A stretch of DNA of 64,000 bases from Cellulomonas sp. Y8 (GTDB lineage: Bacteria > Actinomycetota > Actinomycetes > Actinomycetales > Cellulomonadaceae). The stretch is from assembly GCF_008033115.1 (NCBI RefSeq), contig NZ_CP041203.1, positions 3,038,001-3,102,000 of the forward strand, given 5' to 3'. The notes beneath the pieces are model-generated. The model worked only from the letters and a program-made list of their open reading frames with translations, searched no databases and was not told where the DNA came from. The position numbers were made by a program, and so were the translations under genes. Below are positions 42,577 through 51,775 of this stretch, piece by piece (within the stretch, counting starts at the first letter, position 1; the number at the start of each line of letters is the position of its first letter).

Positions 42577-44450
42577 CCCTGCAGGACATGTTCCGGACCA
42601 TCTGGTTCGGCAAGTGGCTGGTGCTGGTGTCCGTGCTCGCCGCGCTCGGCGGCGCGTACCTGTACGTGTCCCGCCAGGAGCCGCAGTACGCGAGCACGGC
42701 GACGGTGCAGATCGTCGACGCCGAGACGCTGGCCGCGGCCGGCGTGCGGCTGGAGAGCGACCCGAGCCTGGTGACGAGCGACGCCGTGACGGCCGCCGCG
42801 GCGGAGGACCTCGGCGACGCCGACCTGGCGGACGGCCTCGCCGCGTCGTCGTCGGCGGAGTACGCCACGGACAACCCGAGCAACGTCATCATCACCGAGA
42901 CCGGCCCCGACGCGGACGCGACGGTGGACCGTGCCAACGCGATCGCCACGGCGTACGTCGCGGCGCTGCAGGCGCAGTTCGACGACGACCTCGCGTCGAT
43001 GCAGGAGCGGCTGAGCACCCTCGCCACCAGCATCGACCAGCAGCAGAAGGCCATCACGGAGGCCCGGCGCGCGGCGGCCGCGGCGACGGCGGCGACGAAC
43101 CCGAACGCCCAGGTCGACCCGGTGGACGGCCTGCTCGAGGCGCAGTACTCGACCACGATGGACCAGTACCAGACGCTGTCCGGCCAGCTCACCCAGGCCC
43201 AGCTGCTGGCCTCGCCCGCGAGCATCCTGCAGAACGCCGTCGGCAGCACGCTGGTGAGCATCCCGGGCAGCCTGGTCTACGCGATCGCGGCCCTGGCCGG
43301 CCTGCTCGTCGGCATCGGCCTCGCGGTGGTCCGCCGCGGCCTGGACACCAAGGTCCGCACGTCCGGCCAGGCGCGCCGCTCGGCCGGCGCCCCGGTGCTG
43401 GCGCGGCTCTCGGGCACCGGAGTCGCCCTCAAGTCGGCCGAGGCGGAGGGCACCCTGCCGGTCGCCCGCCGGGAGGCGACGGCGTACACCCGGTCGATCC
43501 GCGAGCTCCGCACCGCGCTCCAGGCCGCGGTCGAGAACGACTCCGGCAGCGCCGTGATCGTCGTGACCGCCGCGGACGTCGAGACCCCGCGGTCGTTCCT
43601 GGCCGCGAACCTGGCGGCGTCCTGGGCCCTGTCGGGCCGGAGCGTGGTCGTGCTGTCCGGCGACCTGCGCCAGCCGCGGCTCAACGCGCTGCTGCCGGCC
43701 GACGCCGACGCGCCCGTGCGCACCGGCCGGGCCGGCGGCCGCGCCCGCACCGCCGCGCTGCCGACGGCGATCCCGCACCTGTCGGTGCACCCCGCGCTGC
43801 AGACGGAGCTGGACCCGGCCGACTTCCTGGCCTCGTCCGACGTCCGCGCCCTCGTGGAGCAGCTCCGGGCCACCGCCGACGTCGTCATCATCGACGCCCC
43901 GCCGATGCTGGTCGCGGCCGACGCGACGATCCTCGGCTCGTACGCCGACGGCGTGCTGCTCGCGGTGACGCTGGGCCACACGCACGTCGGCGCGGTCGAG
44001 GAGTCCGCGGAGCGCCTGCGGGCCGCGAACGCCGCGCTGCTCGGCCTGTCGGTCGACGGCACGACCGAGCGCAGCGAGGCGACCTACGAGGCGACGTACG
44101 CGTTCGCCGGGGCCGAGGAGTCCGCGGAGGCGGACGCCGAGGACGCCGCGGGCGAGCGCGCCGCGGACGGGCCCGCCGACCCGGCTGCGACGGCGGCGGA
44201 GCCGCCCGCCGAGGCCGAGCACGCCGCCGAGGCCGAGCACGCCGCCGAGGCCGAGACCGGCGACGACGTGCCCGGGCCCCGCGGCGACGGTCAGCACCGC
44301 GCCGACGACACCGACGACGCGCAGCCCTCCGGGGACGAGCGTGCAGCCGACCGGCCCGCGCGCGCGGACGCGGACGCCGAGGCCGACGCCGACGCCGACG
44401 CCGACCGCCCCGCCGAGGACCGCGCGCCGGTCGCCGCCGAGTCGAAGTGA
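42573..44450 (+). CDS. Wzz/BY-kinase-like polysaccharide co-polymerase with degenerate P-loop
   Basis: Membrane chain-length regulator of 625 residues. Two helices (about 11-30 and 233-255) flank a coiled extracytoplasmic domain, as in Wzz/CapA. The cytoplasmic domain has the BY-kinase fold: Walker A-prime VVVLSGDLRQPRLNAL (about 363) and Walker B VVIIDAPPMLVA (about 436). The expected P-loop, GEGKST-like, is replaced by VTAADVETPRSFLA (about 330), lacking the catalytic Lys and Ser/Thr. The usual C-terminal Tyr cluster is also missing; instead there is an acidic, repeated tail (EAEHAAEAEHAAEAE, DADAEADADADAD). It is thus probably catalytically inactive, or regulates chain length without phosphorylation (inference). 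Confidence 0.88.
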   Translation: MTLQDMFRTIWFGKWLVLVSVLAALGGAYLYVSRQEPQYASTATVQIVDAETLAAAGVRLESDPSLVTSDAVTAAAAEDLGDADLADGLAASSSAEYATDNPSNVIITETGPDADATVDRANAIATAYVAALQAQFDDDLASMQERLSTLATSIDQQQKAITEARRAAAAATAATNPNAQVDPVDGLLEAQYSTTMDQYQTLSGQLTQAQLLASPASILQNAVGSTLVSIPGSLVYAIAALAGLLVGIGLAVVRRGLDTKVRTSGQARRSAGAPVLARLSGTGVALKSAEAEGTLPVARREATAYTRSIRELRTALQAAVENDSGSAVIVVTAADVETPRSFLAANLAASWALSGRSVVVLSGDLRQPRLNALLPADADAPVRTGRAGGRARTAALPTAIPHLSVHPALQTELDPADFLASSDVRALVEQLRATADVVIIDAPPMLVAADATILGSYADGVLLAVTLGHTHVGAVEESAERLRAANAALLGLSVDGTTERSEATYEATYAFAGAEESAEADAEDAAGERAADGPADPAATAAEPPAEAEHAAEAEHAAEAETGDDVPGPRGDGQHRADDTDDAQPSGDERAADRPARADADAEADADADADRPAEDRAPVAAESK

Positions 44451-45658
44451 CCGCGGCCCCCGCACCGGACGCCGCCCCGCGCCCGGTGCGGGTGGTCGTC
44501 CTCGACCACACCGCCCAGCTCGGCGGCGCGGAGCTGGCGCTGCTGCGCACGGTCCGTGCGCTCGACCCGGCCGCGGTCGAGGTCACCGTCGTGCTGTTCG
44601 CCGACGGGCCCCTGGCCGGGCGGCTGCGGGACGCCGGGGTCGCGGTCCGGGTCCTGCACCTGGACCCCCGGATCGCGCAGACCGACCGCGCGGCCGCCGG
44701 CCGGTCCGCCGTCGGCGCGGCCCGCTCGGCGGCCGCGACCCTGCCGTTCGTGGCGCGGCTCGCCCGGCTGCTCCGGGACCTGCAGCCCGACGTCGTGCAC
44801 ACGACGTCCCTCAAGGCGGACGTCCTGGGCCTGCCCGCCGCCCGGCTCGCCCGCCGCCCGCTCGTCTGGCACGTGCACGACCGGATCGCCGAGGACTACC
44901 TGCCGGCGCCGGTCGCCCGGGTGCTGCGGGTGCTGGCGCGCCGCGGGCCCCGGCACGTCGTCGTGAACTCGCACGCCACCGCGCGCACGCTGCTGCCGCT
45001 GCCGCGCGGCTGGACGCTCGCGTACCCCGGCCTCGCGCCGGAGCAGGTCGCCGCCGACCCGGCCGCCCGCCCCGCACCCGCCACCCCCGTGATCGGGCTG
45101 GTCGGCCGGGTGAGCCCGACGAAGGGCCAGCGCGAGTTCGTGGCCGCCGCCGCGCTGCTCGCCGAGCGGTTCCCCGACGCCCGGTTCCGGGTGGTCGGCG
45201 CCGCGCTGTTCGAGGAGCAGGCGTACGAGGTCGAGCTGCGCGCGCAGGTCGCGGCGCTGGGTCTCACCGACAGGGTCGAGCTGACCGGCTGGGTCGCGGA
45301 CCCCGTCGGGGAGATCGACCGCCTGTCGGTCCTGGTGCACGCCTCGCCGGTGCCGGAGCCGTTCGGCCAGGTCGTCGTCGAGGGCATGGCCCGTGGCGTG
45401 CCGGTGGTCGCGACCGCGGGCGGCGGCGTGGACGAGATCGCCGTGGCGGCCGACGGCACGCCGCGGTGCCTCGTGGTGGCGCCGCGGGACGTGCCGGCGC
45501 TGGCCGAGGCCGTCGCGCGGGTGCTGGACCGCCCGGAGGAGGCGGCGGCGCGCGCGGACCGCGCGTGGAAGGACGTGCAGGCGGACTACGCGGTCGCCCG
45601 CACGGCCGAGCGGCTCACCGCGGTGTGGCGGCGGGTCGCGAGGCCCGCACGCGGCTGA
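44447..45658 (+). CDS. Glycosyltransferase family 4 (GT-B fold)
   Basis: Cytoplasmic glycosyltransferase of 403 residues. N-terminal block VLDHTAQLGGAELALLRTVRAL; middle HTTSLKADVLGLPAARLA and LVWHVHDRIAEDYLP; donor site IGLVGRVSPTKGQREFV and EPFGQVVVEGMARGVPVVAT. The GTG start overlaps the Wzz-like stop. Its last 44 bases overlap the end of the convergent gene at 45615, a tail-to-tail overlap. Confidence 0.92.
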   Translation: MTAAPAPDAAPRPVRVVVLDHTAQLGGAELALLRTVRALDPAAVEVTVVLFADGPLAGRLRDAGVAVRVLHLDPRIAQTDRAAAGRSAVGAARSAAATLPFVARLARLLRDLQPDVVHTTSLKADVLGLPAARLARRPLVWHVHDRIAEDYLPAPVARVLRVLARRGPRHVVVNSHATARTLLPLPRGWTLAYPGLAPEQVAADPAARPAPATPVIGLVGRVSPTKGQREFVAAAALLAERFPDARFRVVGAALFEEQAYEVELRAQVAALGLTDRVELTGWVADPVGEIDRLSVLVHASPVPEPFGQVVVEGMARGVPVVATAGGGVDEIAVAADGTPRCLVVAPRDVPALAEAVARVLDRPEEAAARADRAWKDVQADYAVARTAERLTAVWRRVARPARG

Positions 45659-46871
45659 GCACCGCCTGCATCTCGCGCACCCGGTCCGACCAGCGCGGCA
45701 CGTCCGCCGGCGCCGGCCCGATCCCGTCCGGGCGGCCCTCCGCGAGCACCCGCACGACGGCGTCGGCGAGGTTCTGCGGCGAGGCCGTGGTCACGCGGTC
45801 CGCGGGCTGGTCCCGGAACCCCGCGACCGGGGTGGCGACGACGGGCCGGCCGACGGCCAGGTACTCGTAGAGCTTGATCGGGTCCAGCGAGTCGGTGAAC
45901 CCGTCGACCACGTGCGGCACGAGCAGGACGCCGGCGTGCTGCAGGTACCCGGGCACCAGCGCCGCCGGGCGCGGGCCCAGCACCAGGGCGCCGGCGGCGT
46001 CCAGCCGGGTCAGGTCCAGCGGGTCGAGCAGCGCGGGGCCGACGAGGACGAGGCGCGCTCCGGTCGCCCGCAGGTGGGTGGCGACCCGCAGGCAGGCCTC
46101 CACGTCCAGGCGGTCCGGGTGCATCGTCCCGACGTACACCGCGTACGGCCCGTCCGGCAGGTCCGCGGGGCGCGGCTGCGGCGTGCGGTAGGCGTCGACG
46201 TCGACGGCGTTGGTCAGCAGCGTGACCGGGCGGTCGGCGCCCTTGGCCCGCGCGAGGGCGGGGGAGCACACGACGACCTCGGCGCACCGCTCGACGAGCA
46301 GGTCCTCCGCCGCGCGGGTCCGCGCGAGCTCGGCGGGCTCGCGCACGGCCCGCAGCCAGTCGTCGGTCACGTCGTACAGCGACCGCCAGCCGGTGGCGCG
46401 GAGCACCGCGGCGCCGTCGGGGTCGTTCACCCAGAGCACGGGGTCGGGCATGCCGAGCCGGCGCGCCACCCGGGCGACGGTGCGCGCGCGGCGGTCGTCG
46501 CCCGCCGGGTCGAGGCGCCGGGGCAGCCACTTGGTGGGTCGGTACGCCCAGGCGCGGCCCTCGGGGGCGCCGTCGTCCGGCCCCAGCGCGCGCAGCCGCC
46601 GGCCGAACGTCGGGGACGCGCCGCGCCGCAGGTCGTGCAGGTGGTCGACCGGCGGCTCGACGAACAGCACCCGCAGGCCGGGGTCGGCCGCGAGCAGCCC
46701 GGCGACCAGGTGCTGGTTGCGGCGCCACACCTCGTCCCACGGCTCGAGGGAGAGCACGACGAGGTCGCGGCGGTCGCCGGCGGCCGCGGTGCCGCCGGGG
46801 CGGGCCGCGGGGTCCGCGGCCGCGTCGGGGCCCACCGCGGGGCCCGCCGCGTCCCGGGTCCCGGCGCTCAC
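45615..46871 (-). CDS. Glycosyltransferase (GT-B fold, GT4-like)
   Basis: Protein of 418 residues. The N-terminal region (LVVLSLEPWDEVWRRNQHLVAGLLA, LFVEPPVDHLH) resembles the glycosyltransferases that start with the WDEVWRRNQ block; the donor domain has YAVYVGTMHPDRLDVE and DGFTDSLDPIKLYEYLAVGRPVVAT with the sugar-binding E-x7-like element. The GTG start overlaps the upstream stop (GTGA). It is the last gene of the minus-strand run; its 3' end overlaps the convergent plus-strand gene by 44 bases. Confidence 0.88.
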   Translation of the reverse strand: MSAGTRDAAGPAVGPDAAADPAARPGGTAAAGDRRDLVVLSLEPWDEVWRRNQHLVAGLLAADPGLRVLFVEPPVDHLHDLRRGASPTFGRRLRALGPDDGAPEGRAWAYRPTKWLPRRLDPAGDDRRARTVARVARRLGMPDPVLWVNDPDGAAVLRATGWRSLYDVTDDWLRAVREPAELARTRAAEDLLVERCAEVVVCSPALARAKGADRPVTLLTNAVDVDAYRTPQPRPADLPDGPYAVYVGTMHPDRLDVEACLRVATHLRATGARLVLVGPALLDPLDLTRLDAAGALVLGPRPAALVPGYLQHAGVLLVPHVVDGFTDSLDPIKLYEYLAVGRPVVATPVAGFRDQPADRVTTASPQNLADAVVRVLAEGRPDGIGPAPADVPRWSDRVREMQAVLSRVRASRPAATPR

Positions 46872-47974
46872 CGGGCGGCCTCGGGGGCGGCGGGCGTCGA
46901 GGCCGCGGCGGGCGCCGTCGTGGCGACGAGCGGGGCGCCCAGCGCCGCCGCGTACACCGCCGCGATCCCGTCCGCGTGCGTCTCCGGCCCGAACCGGCGC
47001 TGCTGCAGCGCCCGCAGCTCCTCGCCGTAGGCGGCGCGGCGCTCGGGGTCGCGGGCGAGCCGGGCGAGCGCGGCGCCCGCGGCCTCGACGTCGTCCGGCG
47101 GCACGAGCACGGCGCCGTCGGCGGCCCCGACCGTCTCGGAGTGCCCGCCGCCGCGGCCGGCGACCACGGGGGTGCCGTGCGCCATCGCCTCGACGGCGGA
47201 CAGGCCGTACGGCTCGTCGCCGCGCGGCGCGAAGAAGATCCCGGCGGTGGCCAGCAGCGCGGGCACGTCGGCGCGCATGCCGAGGAACCGCACGGACCCG
47301 CCGAGGCCCAGCGAGGCCGCCAGCGCCTCCAGCTCGGGGCGCAGGGCGCCGTCGCCCGCCAGGTGCAGCTCCCAGCCCTCGGCGGCCAGGCCGGAGGCGG
47401 CCCACATCCGCAGGGCGACGTCGGTGCGCTTCTCGGCCTCGAGCCGCTGCGCCATCAGCACCACGGGGCGGCGGTCCGGCTCCGCGCCGGTGCGCGGGAC
47501 CACCGGGACGCCGGGGTGCACGACGGTCGACGGGCCCTCCACGCGATCGGCCACGAACGCGCTGATCGCGACCTGCGCGGCGATCCGCGGCGCGACGAAC
47601 CGGCCGACGGCGCGGCCCACCGCGGACGACCCGCGGCGGTCGGCGAAGTGCCGGGTCGCGACCACCGGCGCGCGCGCCGCGGCGGTCGCGGCGAGCTCGG
47701 CGGCGGTCATGTGCGCGTGCACGAGCCGGGCGTCCAACCCGCGCAGCGCGCGGGCGGCGCGCAGCGGGGTGGGCGCGGGGGACCAGCGGACGCCGGAGCC
47801 CGCGAGCTCGGCGGGCATCCGGTCCGCGGCCCCGCCGAGGACGTGCACCCGCAGGCCGCGGGCGTCCTGGGTGCGGGCGAGCGTCGTGACGTAGCGCTCC
47901 ACGCCGGCGAAGGCGTCGGTGCACACGACGTGCACGACGTCGGGGGGCGCCGCGGGGGCGCCGGGCGCGGTCAC
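46868..47974 (-). CDS. Glycosyltransferase family 4
   Basis: GT-B glycosyltransferase of 368 residues. N-terminal VVHVVCTDAFAGVERYVTTLAR; ARLVHAHMTAAELAATAAA; donor domain VLMAQRLEAEKRTDVALRMW, FFAPRGDEPYGLSAVEAMAHGTPVVAG with the E-x7-E motif. GTG start overlaps the stop of the Wzy-like gene; the stop overlaps the next gene. Substrates cannot be inferred. Confidence 0.92.
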   Translation of the reverse strand: MTAPGAPAAPPDVVHVVCTDAFAGVERYVTTLARTQDARGLRVHVLGGAADRMPAELAGSGVRWSPAPTPLRAARALRGLDARLVHAHMTAAELAATAAARAPVVATRHFADRRGSSAVGRAVGRFVAPRIAAQVAISAFVADRVEGPSTVVHPGVPVVPRTGAEPDRRPVVLMAQRLEAEKRTDVALRMWAASGLAAEGWELHLAGDGALRPELEALAASLGLGGSVRFLGMRADVPALLATAGIFFAPRGDEPYGLSAVEAMAHGTPVVAGRGGGHSETVGAADGAVLVPPDDVEAAGAALARLARDPERRAAYGEELRALQQRRFGPETHADGIAAVYAAALGAPLVATTAPAAASTPAAPEAAR

Positions 47975-49512
47975 GAGGGCTCCCGGTGGCCGACGGGCAG
48001 CGCGGGGCGGCGGCGGCGCGGCCGACCGCCGACGACGGCCTCGCGCAGGTGCCGGGCGCGCCGGCCGGCGGGGCTGTCGGACGGGCCGGGGGTGCTCCGG
48101 GACGACGGGGGCGGCGGCGGTCCGAGCACCGCGGGCTCGTCCTCGACCTCCCCGGAGCGCTGCGCGTGCGCCTGCGCGCCGAGGCAGATGCCGGCGATGA
48201 CGAACGGGATCGACACCTGGGCCGCTACCCAGAACAGGTCGAACTGACCCTGCACGAACCGCATGAGCACCAGGACGAACGCGAGGGTGCCGTACCGGGA
48301 GTCGACCCGCCAGAGGACGACCAGGATCGCCAGGAACATCACGAGGAACCCGACGAGCCCGACGATGCCGCCGGACGACAGCATCTCGAACTCGGCGTTC
48401 GGAGGCTGGAAGTTCTCCTCGAACCGGTCGGTGTACCACCAGCGCAGGCCGGCGCCGAACCACGGGTACTGCTCCCAGATCAGCAGCGACTGCCGGAACC
48501 AGGTCAGCCGCTGGTAGGCGGAGTTGTACTGGTTGCCGGACTCGAGCTGGTCCTGCACGAGCGTGCCGATGACGACCGCGGCGCCGGCGATGGCGAGCAG
48601 CACGACCTTCGAGCGGTGCCGGTGCGGGTCGGGCCGCAGCGCGACGACGGCGATGGCGACGGCCAGGCCGATGAGCGCCTGCCGGGACTGCGCCACGAGG
48701 ATGCCGGCGAGGAACAGCCCGAACAGGCCGAGGCAGATCAGGTCGTTCCACCGCAGCCACCGCGGCCGGGTGTAGACGATGATCGCCGCGAACGCCAGCA
48801 CGCACCCGATGTAGTTCTTGTGCATGAGCAGCGGCTCGTTGAGGTACACCGGCCCGAAGTTCCCGGACGCCGCGTTCACGGCGAACTGGCCCAGGGCGGC
48901 GAGGGCGACGACGCCGGAGCCGCCGACGTACAGGCCCAGCGCGAGCCGCGCGTGCCCGGCGGCGCCGATCGCCCAGCCGACGAGGAGCGCGCCGCCGACC
49001 AGCAGCCACTCGTGGAACCACTCGACGGCGTTCGCGACGTAGGGGTTGGCGATGACGGTGAACAGCACCGTGGCCTGGTAGAACGCCGACGCCCACAGCA
49101 CGTTGCGCATGGGCCGGGTCAGCGGGCGCCGGCCGAACAGCAGCGCCGGCCAGAACGCGGCGAACAGCACGAAGTCCGAGACCGACAGCGCCCCGCCGAC
49201 CCGGTTGACCAGGAGCAGCAGCGGCATGCCGAGCACGGGCAGCGCCATCGGCATCCGGAGCGTGAGGCCGACGACCAGCACCACCGCGGCGACGCCGAGG
49301 GCCAGCACCGGCTGGGTGGAGGTGGCCGCGCCGACGACGAGGGCGGTGGCGACGAGCGCACCCCCGGCCAGCGCGCGGCGGCCGGCGGTGGTGCGGGGGA
49401 GACGCTCGGCGAGCGCGCCGGAGACCGCGACGCGGTGCGGGCGGACGCCGGGGGCGAGCTCGGGGGCGGGCGCCGCGGCGCGGGGCACGGCGGGCGGGGT
49501 CGTGGTCGTCAC
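47971..49512 (-). CDS. O-antigen polymerase/ligase (Wzy/WaaL-like)
   Basis: Integral membrane protein of 513 residues with about 12 helices. A large external loop between the late helices contains SGNQYNSAYQRLTWFRQSLL and WEQYPWFGAGLRWWYTD, the typical Wzy_C/O-antigen ligase region. It either polymerises lipid-linked repeat units or transfers the chain to a final acceptor; with the Wzz-like protein in the plus-strand operon, a polymerase role is favoured. The GTG at 49510-49512 overlaps the GT2 stop. A Pro/Ser-rich C-terminal tail of about 60 residues follows the last helix. Confidence 0.9.
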   Translation of the reverse strand: MTTTTPPAVPRAAAPAPELAPGVRPHRVAVSGALAERLPRTTAGRRALAGGALVATALVVGAATSTQPVLALGVAAVVLVVGLTLRMPMALPVLGMPLLLLVNRVGGALSVSDFVLFAAFWPALLFGRRPLTRPMRNVLWASAFYQATVLFTVIANPYVANAVEWFHEWLLVGGALLVGWAIGAAGHARLALGLYVGGSGVVALAALGQFAVNAASGNFGPVYLNEPLLMHKNYIGCVLAFAAIIVYTRPRWLRWNDLICLGLFGLFLAGILVAQSRQALIGLAVAIAVVALRPDPHRHRSKVVLLAIAGAAVVIGTLVQDQLESGNQYNSAYQRLTWFRQSLLIWEQYPWFGAGLRWWYTDRFEENFQPPNAEFEMLSSGGIVGLVGFLVMFLAILVVLWRVDSRYGTLAFVLVLMRFVQGQFDLFWVAAQVSIPFVIAGICLGAQAHAQRSGEVEDEPAVLGPPPPPSSRSTPGPSDSPAGRRARHLREAVVGGRPRRRRPALPVGHREPS

Positions 49513-50448
49513 GCGGCGGCCTCCCGGTCGGCGGTCTCGGGGGTCGTGCCGGCGTCTGCGGCGTGCGCGGTGCGCACGGGGGCGGGCGGGACCGGGGGCG
49601 CGGGGGCCGGCCGCGGGGTGCGCGGGTCGCCCAGCGCCGCCTCGGCCCGCAGCGGGCCGCGCAGGTAGAGCCGCAGCCGCAGCCGTGCGGCGGCGCCGCG
49701 GTCGCCGGGGAGCAGCGCGCGCGGCACCGCGCCGAGCGCGACGGCCGCGCGGGCCGACGCCCAGCCCGCCGCGCCGTGGTGCGTCCGGAAGTACCGCTCC
49801 TGGGACGCGTGGAAGTGCGTCTCGCGCCGGGTCGGGTCGGTGCTGGTGCCGGCGCCGACGTGGCCGGCGAGCACGTCCTCGACCACGGCCGAGCGCCAGC
49901 CGGCGTCGTGCGCGCGGCGCTGCCAGTCGGTCTCCTCGGAGTACAGGAAGAACCGCTCGTCGAACCCGCCGACCGCGGCCAGCGCCTCGGCGCGGAGCAG
50001 CAGCACGGAGCCGATCACGAAGCCGTCGGCGGTCTCCGGGACGCCGAGGCCCGCGGCCTGGCCGCCACGCGGCGGCCGGCGTCGGGAACGGCCAGCGCAC
50101 CCGGGCCGGGGCGCCGTCGTCGTCCACCTGCGCGGGGCCGACGGCGGCCAGACCCGCGTCGGCGCGCAGCGCGCGGTGCAGGGTCCGCACGCCGGCCAGG
50201 TCGACCCGGGCGTCCGGGTTGAGCAGCAGCACGTCCGCGCCGGGGCGCGCGCTGCGCACCCCGAGGTTCACGGCGGCGGCGAACCCGAGGTTGGCGCCGG
50301 GGTCGAGGTAGCGCGCCCCGGCGTCCTCGGCGACGCGCCGGACCTCGGGGTCGCCGGAGTTGTCGACGACGGTCACGCGCAGCGCGCCGGCCACGGGCGC
50401 GAGCGCCCGCGCGAGCAGCTCGGCGGCCCCGTACGCGACGACGACCAC
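49509..50448 (-). pseudogene. Glycosyltransferase family 2 (apparent frameshift), fused in frame after a GT4 domain
   Basis: GT-A glycosyltransferase of the rhamnosyltransferase group. N-terminal EVVVVAYGAAELLARAL, LRVTVVDNSGDPEV, LDPGANLGFAAAVNLGVR, LLLNPDARVD; the frame breaks near 50075, where removing one base of a GGCC context restores AAWRQAAGLGVPETADGF and then FVIGSVLLLRAEALAAVGG and the EETDWQRRAHDAGW catalytic region. Corrected, this part is 312 residues from a possible GTG at 50448. There is no stop codon between it and the upstream GT4 domain, so one continuous polypeptide of 732 residues (51708 to 49509) is possible. The break may be a sequence error. Confidence 0.8.
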
Positions 50449-51708
50449 CTCGGGGTCGTCCTCGCCGGCGCCGCGCTCGCCGAGATCGGCGGTCCCGCTC
50501 GAGATCGGTGCGTGGAACCGCCGATCTCGGGGTGAACCACCGATGTCGCCGCGTCCGGCACCCGCGACGACCTCGCGGTACATCGCCTCGTACCGCTCGG
50601 CGATCGCCGCCCAGGTGTACTCGCCCGCGCGCTCCGTGCCCGCCGCGCGCATGCGCGCCGCCCGGCCCGGCTCGTCCACGACCGCCACGAGGGCGGCGGC
50701 CAGCGCCGCGGCGTCGCCCGGGGGCATCAGGGTGCCGGCCCCGCCGACGACGTCGCGCAGCGCCCCGCTGTCGGAGGCCACCACGGGCACGCCCGCGGCC
50801 ATCGCCTCGACCGCGACCCGGCCGAACTGCTCCAGCCAGCCGGGCGTCGGCACGGACGGGACCGCGAGCACGTCGAGCCCCCGGTAGAACGCGGCCAGCG
50901 CCTCCCCGGACAGGTGCCCGTGGAACGTCACCCGGCCCGCCAGCGCGGGCGTCGCGGCCCGAGCGCGCAGCGCGGCCTCGTGCGGGCCGGCCCCGGCGAT
51001 CGCCACGGTGATCCGCGGGTCCGCCTCGGCGGCGTCGAGCAGCACGTCGAGCCCCTTGTGCGGGTGCAGGAGGCGGCCGACGTAGCCGGTGCGTGCGGGG
51101 GCGGCCGCACCGACTACGCCGGCGTCCGTGGGGGTGCCCTCGTCGGCACCCGGGGTGGCGGCGTCGGCGGACCCGGCCGCCTCCGCCGCCTCGACGCCGA
51201 GCCCGACGACGTGCGCCGGGGCGCTGAGCCCCTTGGCACGCAGCACGTCGCCGGCCTCGGCGTTGCACACGCTGACCGCGCCGGCCCCGCGCAGGGCCCG
51301 GCGCTCCCACCAGCGGAACGGCACGGGGTAGCGCTTGGCGATGTTCTGCGCGGAGTAGAGCACGTAGGGGACGCGCGACCGGCGCAGCGCCCGGAGCAGC
51401 AGCACCTCGGCCGTGGCCAGCGCGGCAGGCTCCTCGTGCAGGTCGAGCACGTCCCAGTCCCCGCCGAGCGCGCGCCAGATCGGCCGCGGGTCGTAGAGGA
51501 ACACGTTCGGGTGGCGGCCGATCGTGCGCACGCCGACGACGTCCTCGCCCGGCTGCGGCTCCAGGTCGACGTCCCGGCCGCCCTCCTCCCAGGTGCGCGC
51601 GCTGAGCGTCCGCACCGTCAGGCCGCGGGCGCGCAGGGCGGCCTCGCGCCCGCGCCACGCCGTGACGACGGCGCTGTGGGACACCCGGAGCACGCGCATG
51701 GGGACCAT
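50449..51708 (-). CDS. Glycosyltransferase family 4 domain (N-terminal half of a GT4-GT2 open frame)
   Basis: GT-B glycosyltransferase. Start MVPMRVLRVSHSAVVTAW; middle VLDLHEEPAALATAEV, YVLYSAQNIAKRYPVPFRWW; donor site GYVGRLLHPHKGLDVLLDAA and WLEQFGRVAVEAMAAGVPVVAS with the E-x7-E motif; the domain ends around residue 385 (AAIAERYEAMYREVV). The next 25 codons are the translated palindromic element and then a GT2 domain follows with no stop codon. The start ATG at 51706-51708 has GGAGGT about ten bases upstream; an ATG three codons later is also possible. It lies directly after an intrinsic terminator, so it may have its own promoter. Confidence 0.85.
50480..50550. repeat. Palindromic element inside the GT4-GT2 junction
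   Basis: CCGAGATCGGCGGT (50480-50493) pairs perfectly with ACCGCCGATCTCGG (50517-50530), and two more copies of the core, GAGATCGGTG (50501) and CCACCGATGTCG (50537), flank the right arm. It looks like an extragenic palindrome that has been read through: it contributes about 24 residues (GDIGGSPRDRR...SSGTADLGER) to the linker between the two transferase domains. Confidence 0.75.
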
Positions 51709-51744
51709 CGTGCCGGTCACCTCCACAAATCGGACATCTGGTGC

Positions 51745-51775
51745 AAAAGGTTCACCCGACCGGCGTGGGTGAAAC
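51745..51775 (-). terminator. Intrinsic terminator within the minus-strand polysaccharide run
   Basis: On the minus strand GTTTCACCC (51775-51767) pairs with GGGTGAACC (51757-51749), one mismatch, and is followed by TTTT (51748-51745). The hairpin overlaps the stop codon of the GT4 gene at 51752. It separates the run into an upstream block (from 61493) and a downstream block (from 51708). Confidence 0.75.

Noticed and set aside
49509..50018. A stand-alone 169-residue protein starting MIGSVLLLRAEALAAVGG
   Set aside because: It starts in the middle of a GT2 domain; the preceding catalytic region lies in another frame and is joined by one base correction.
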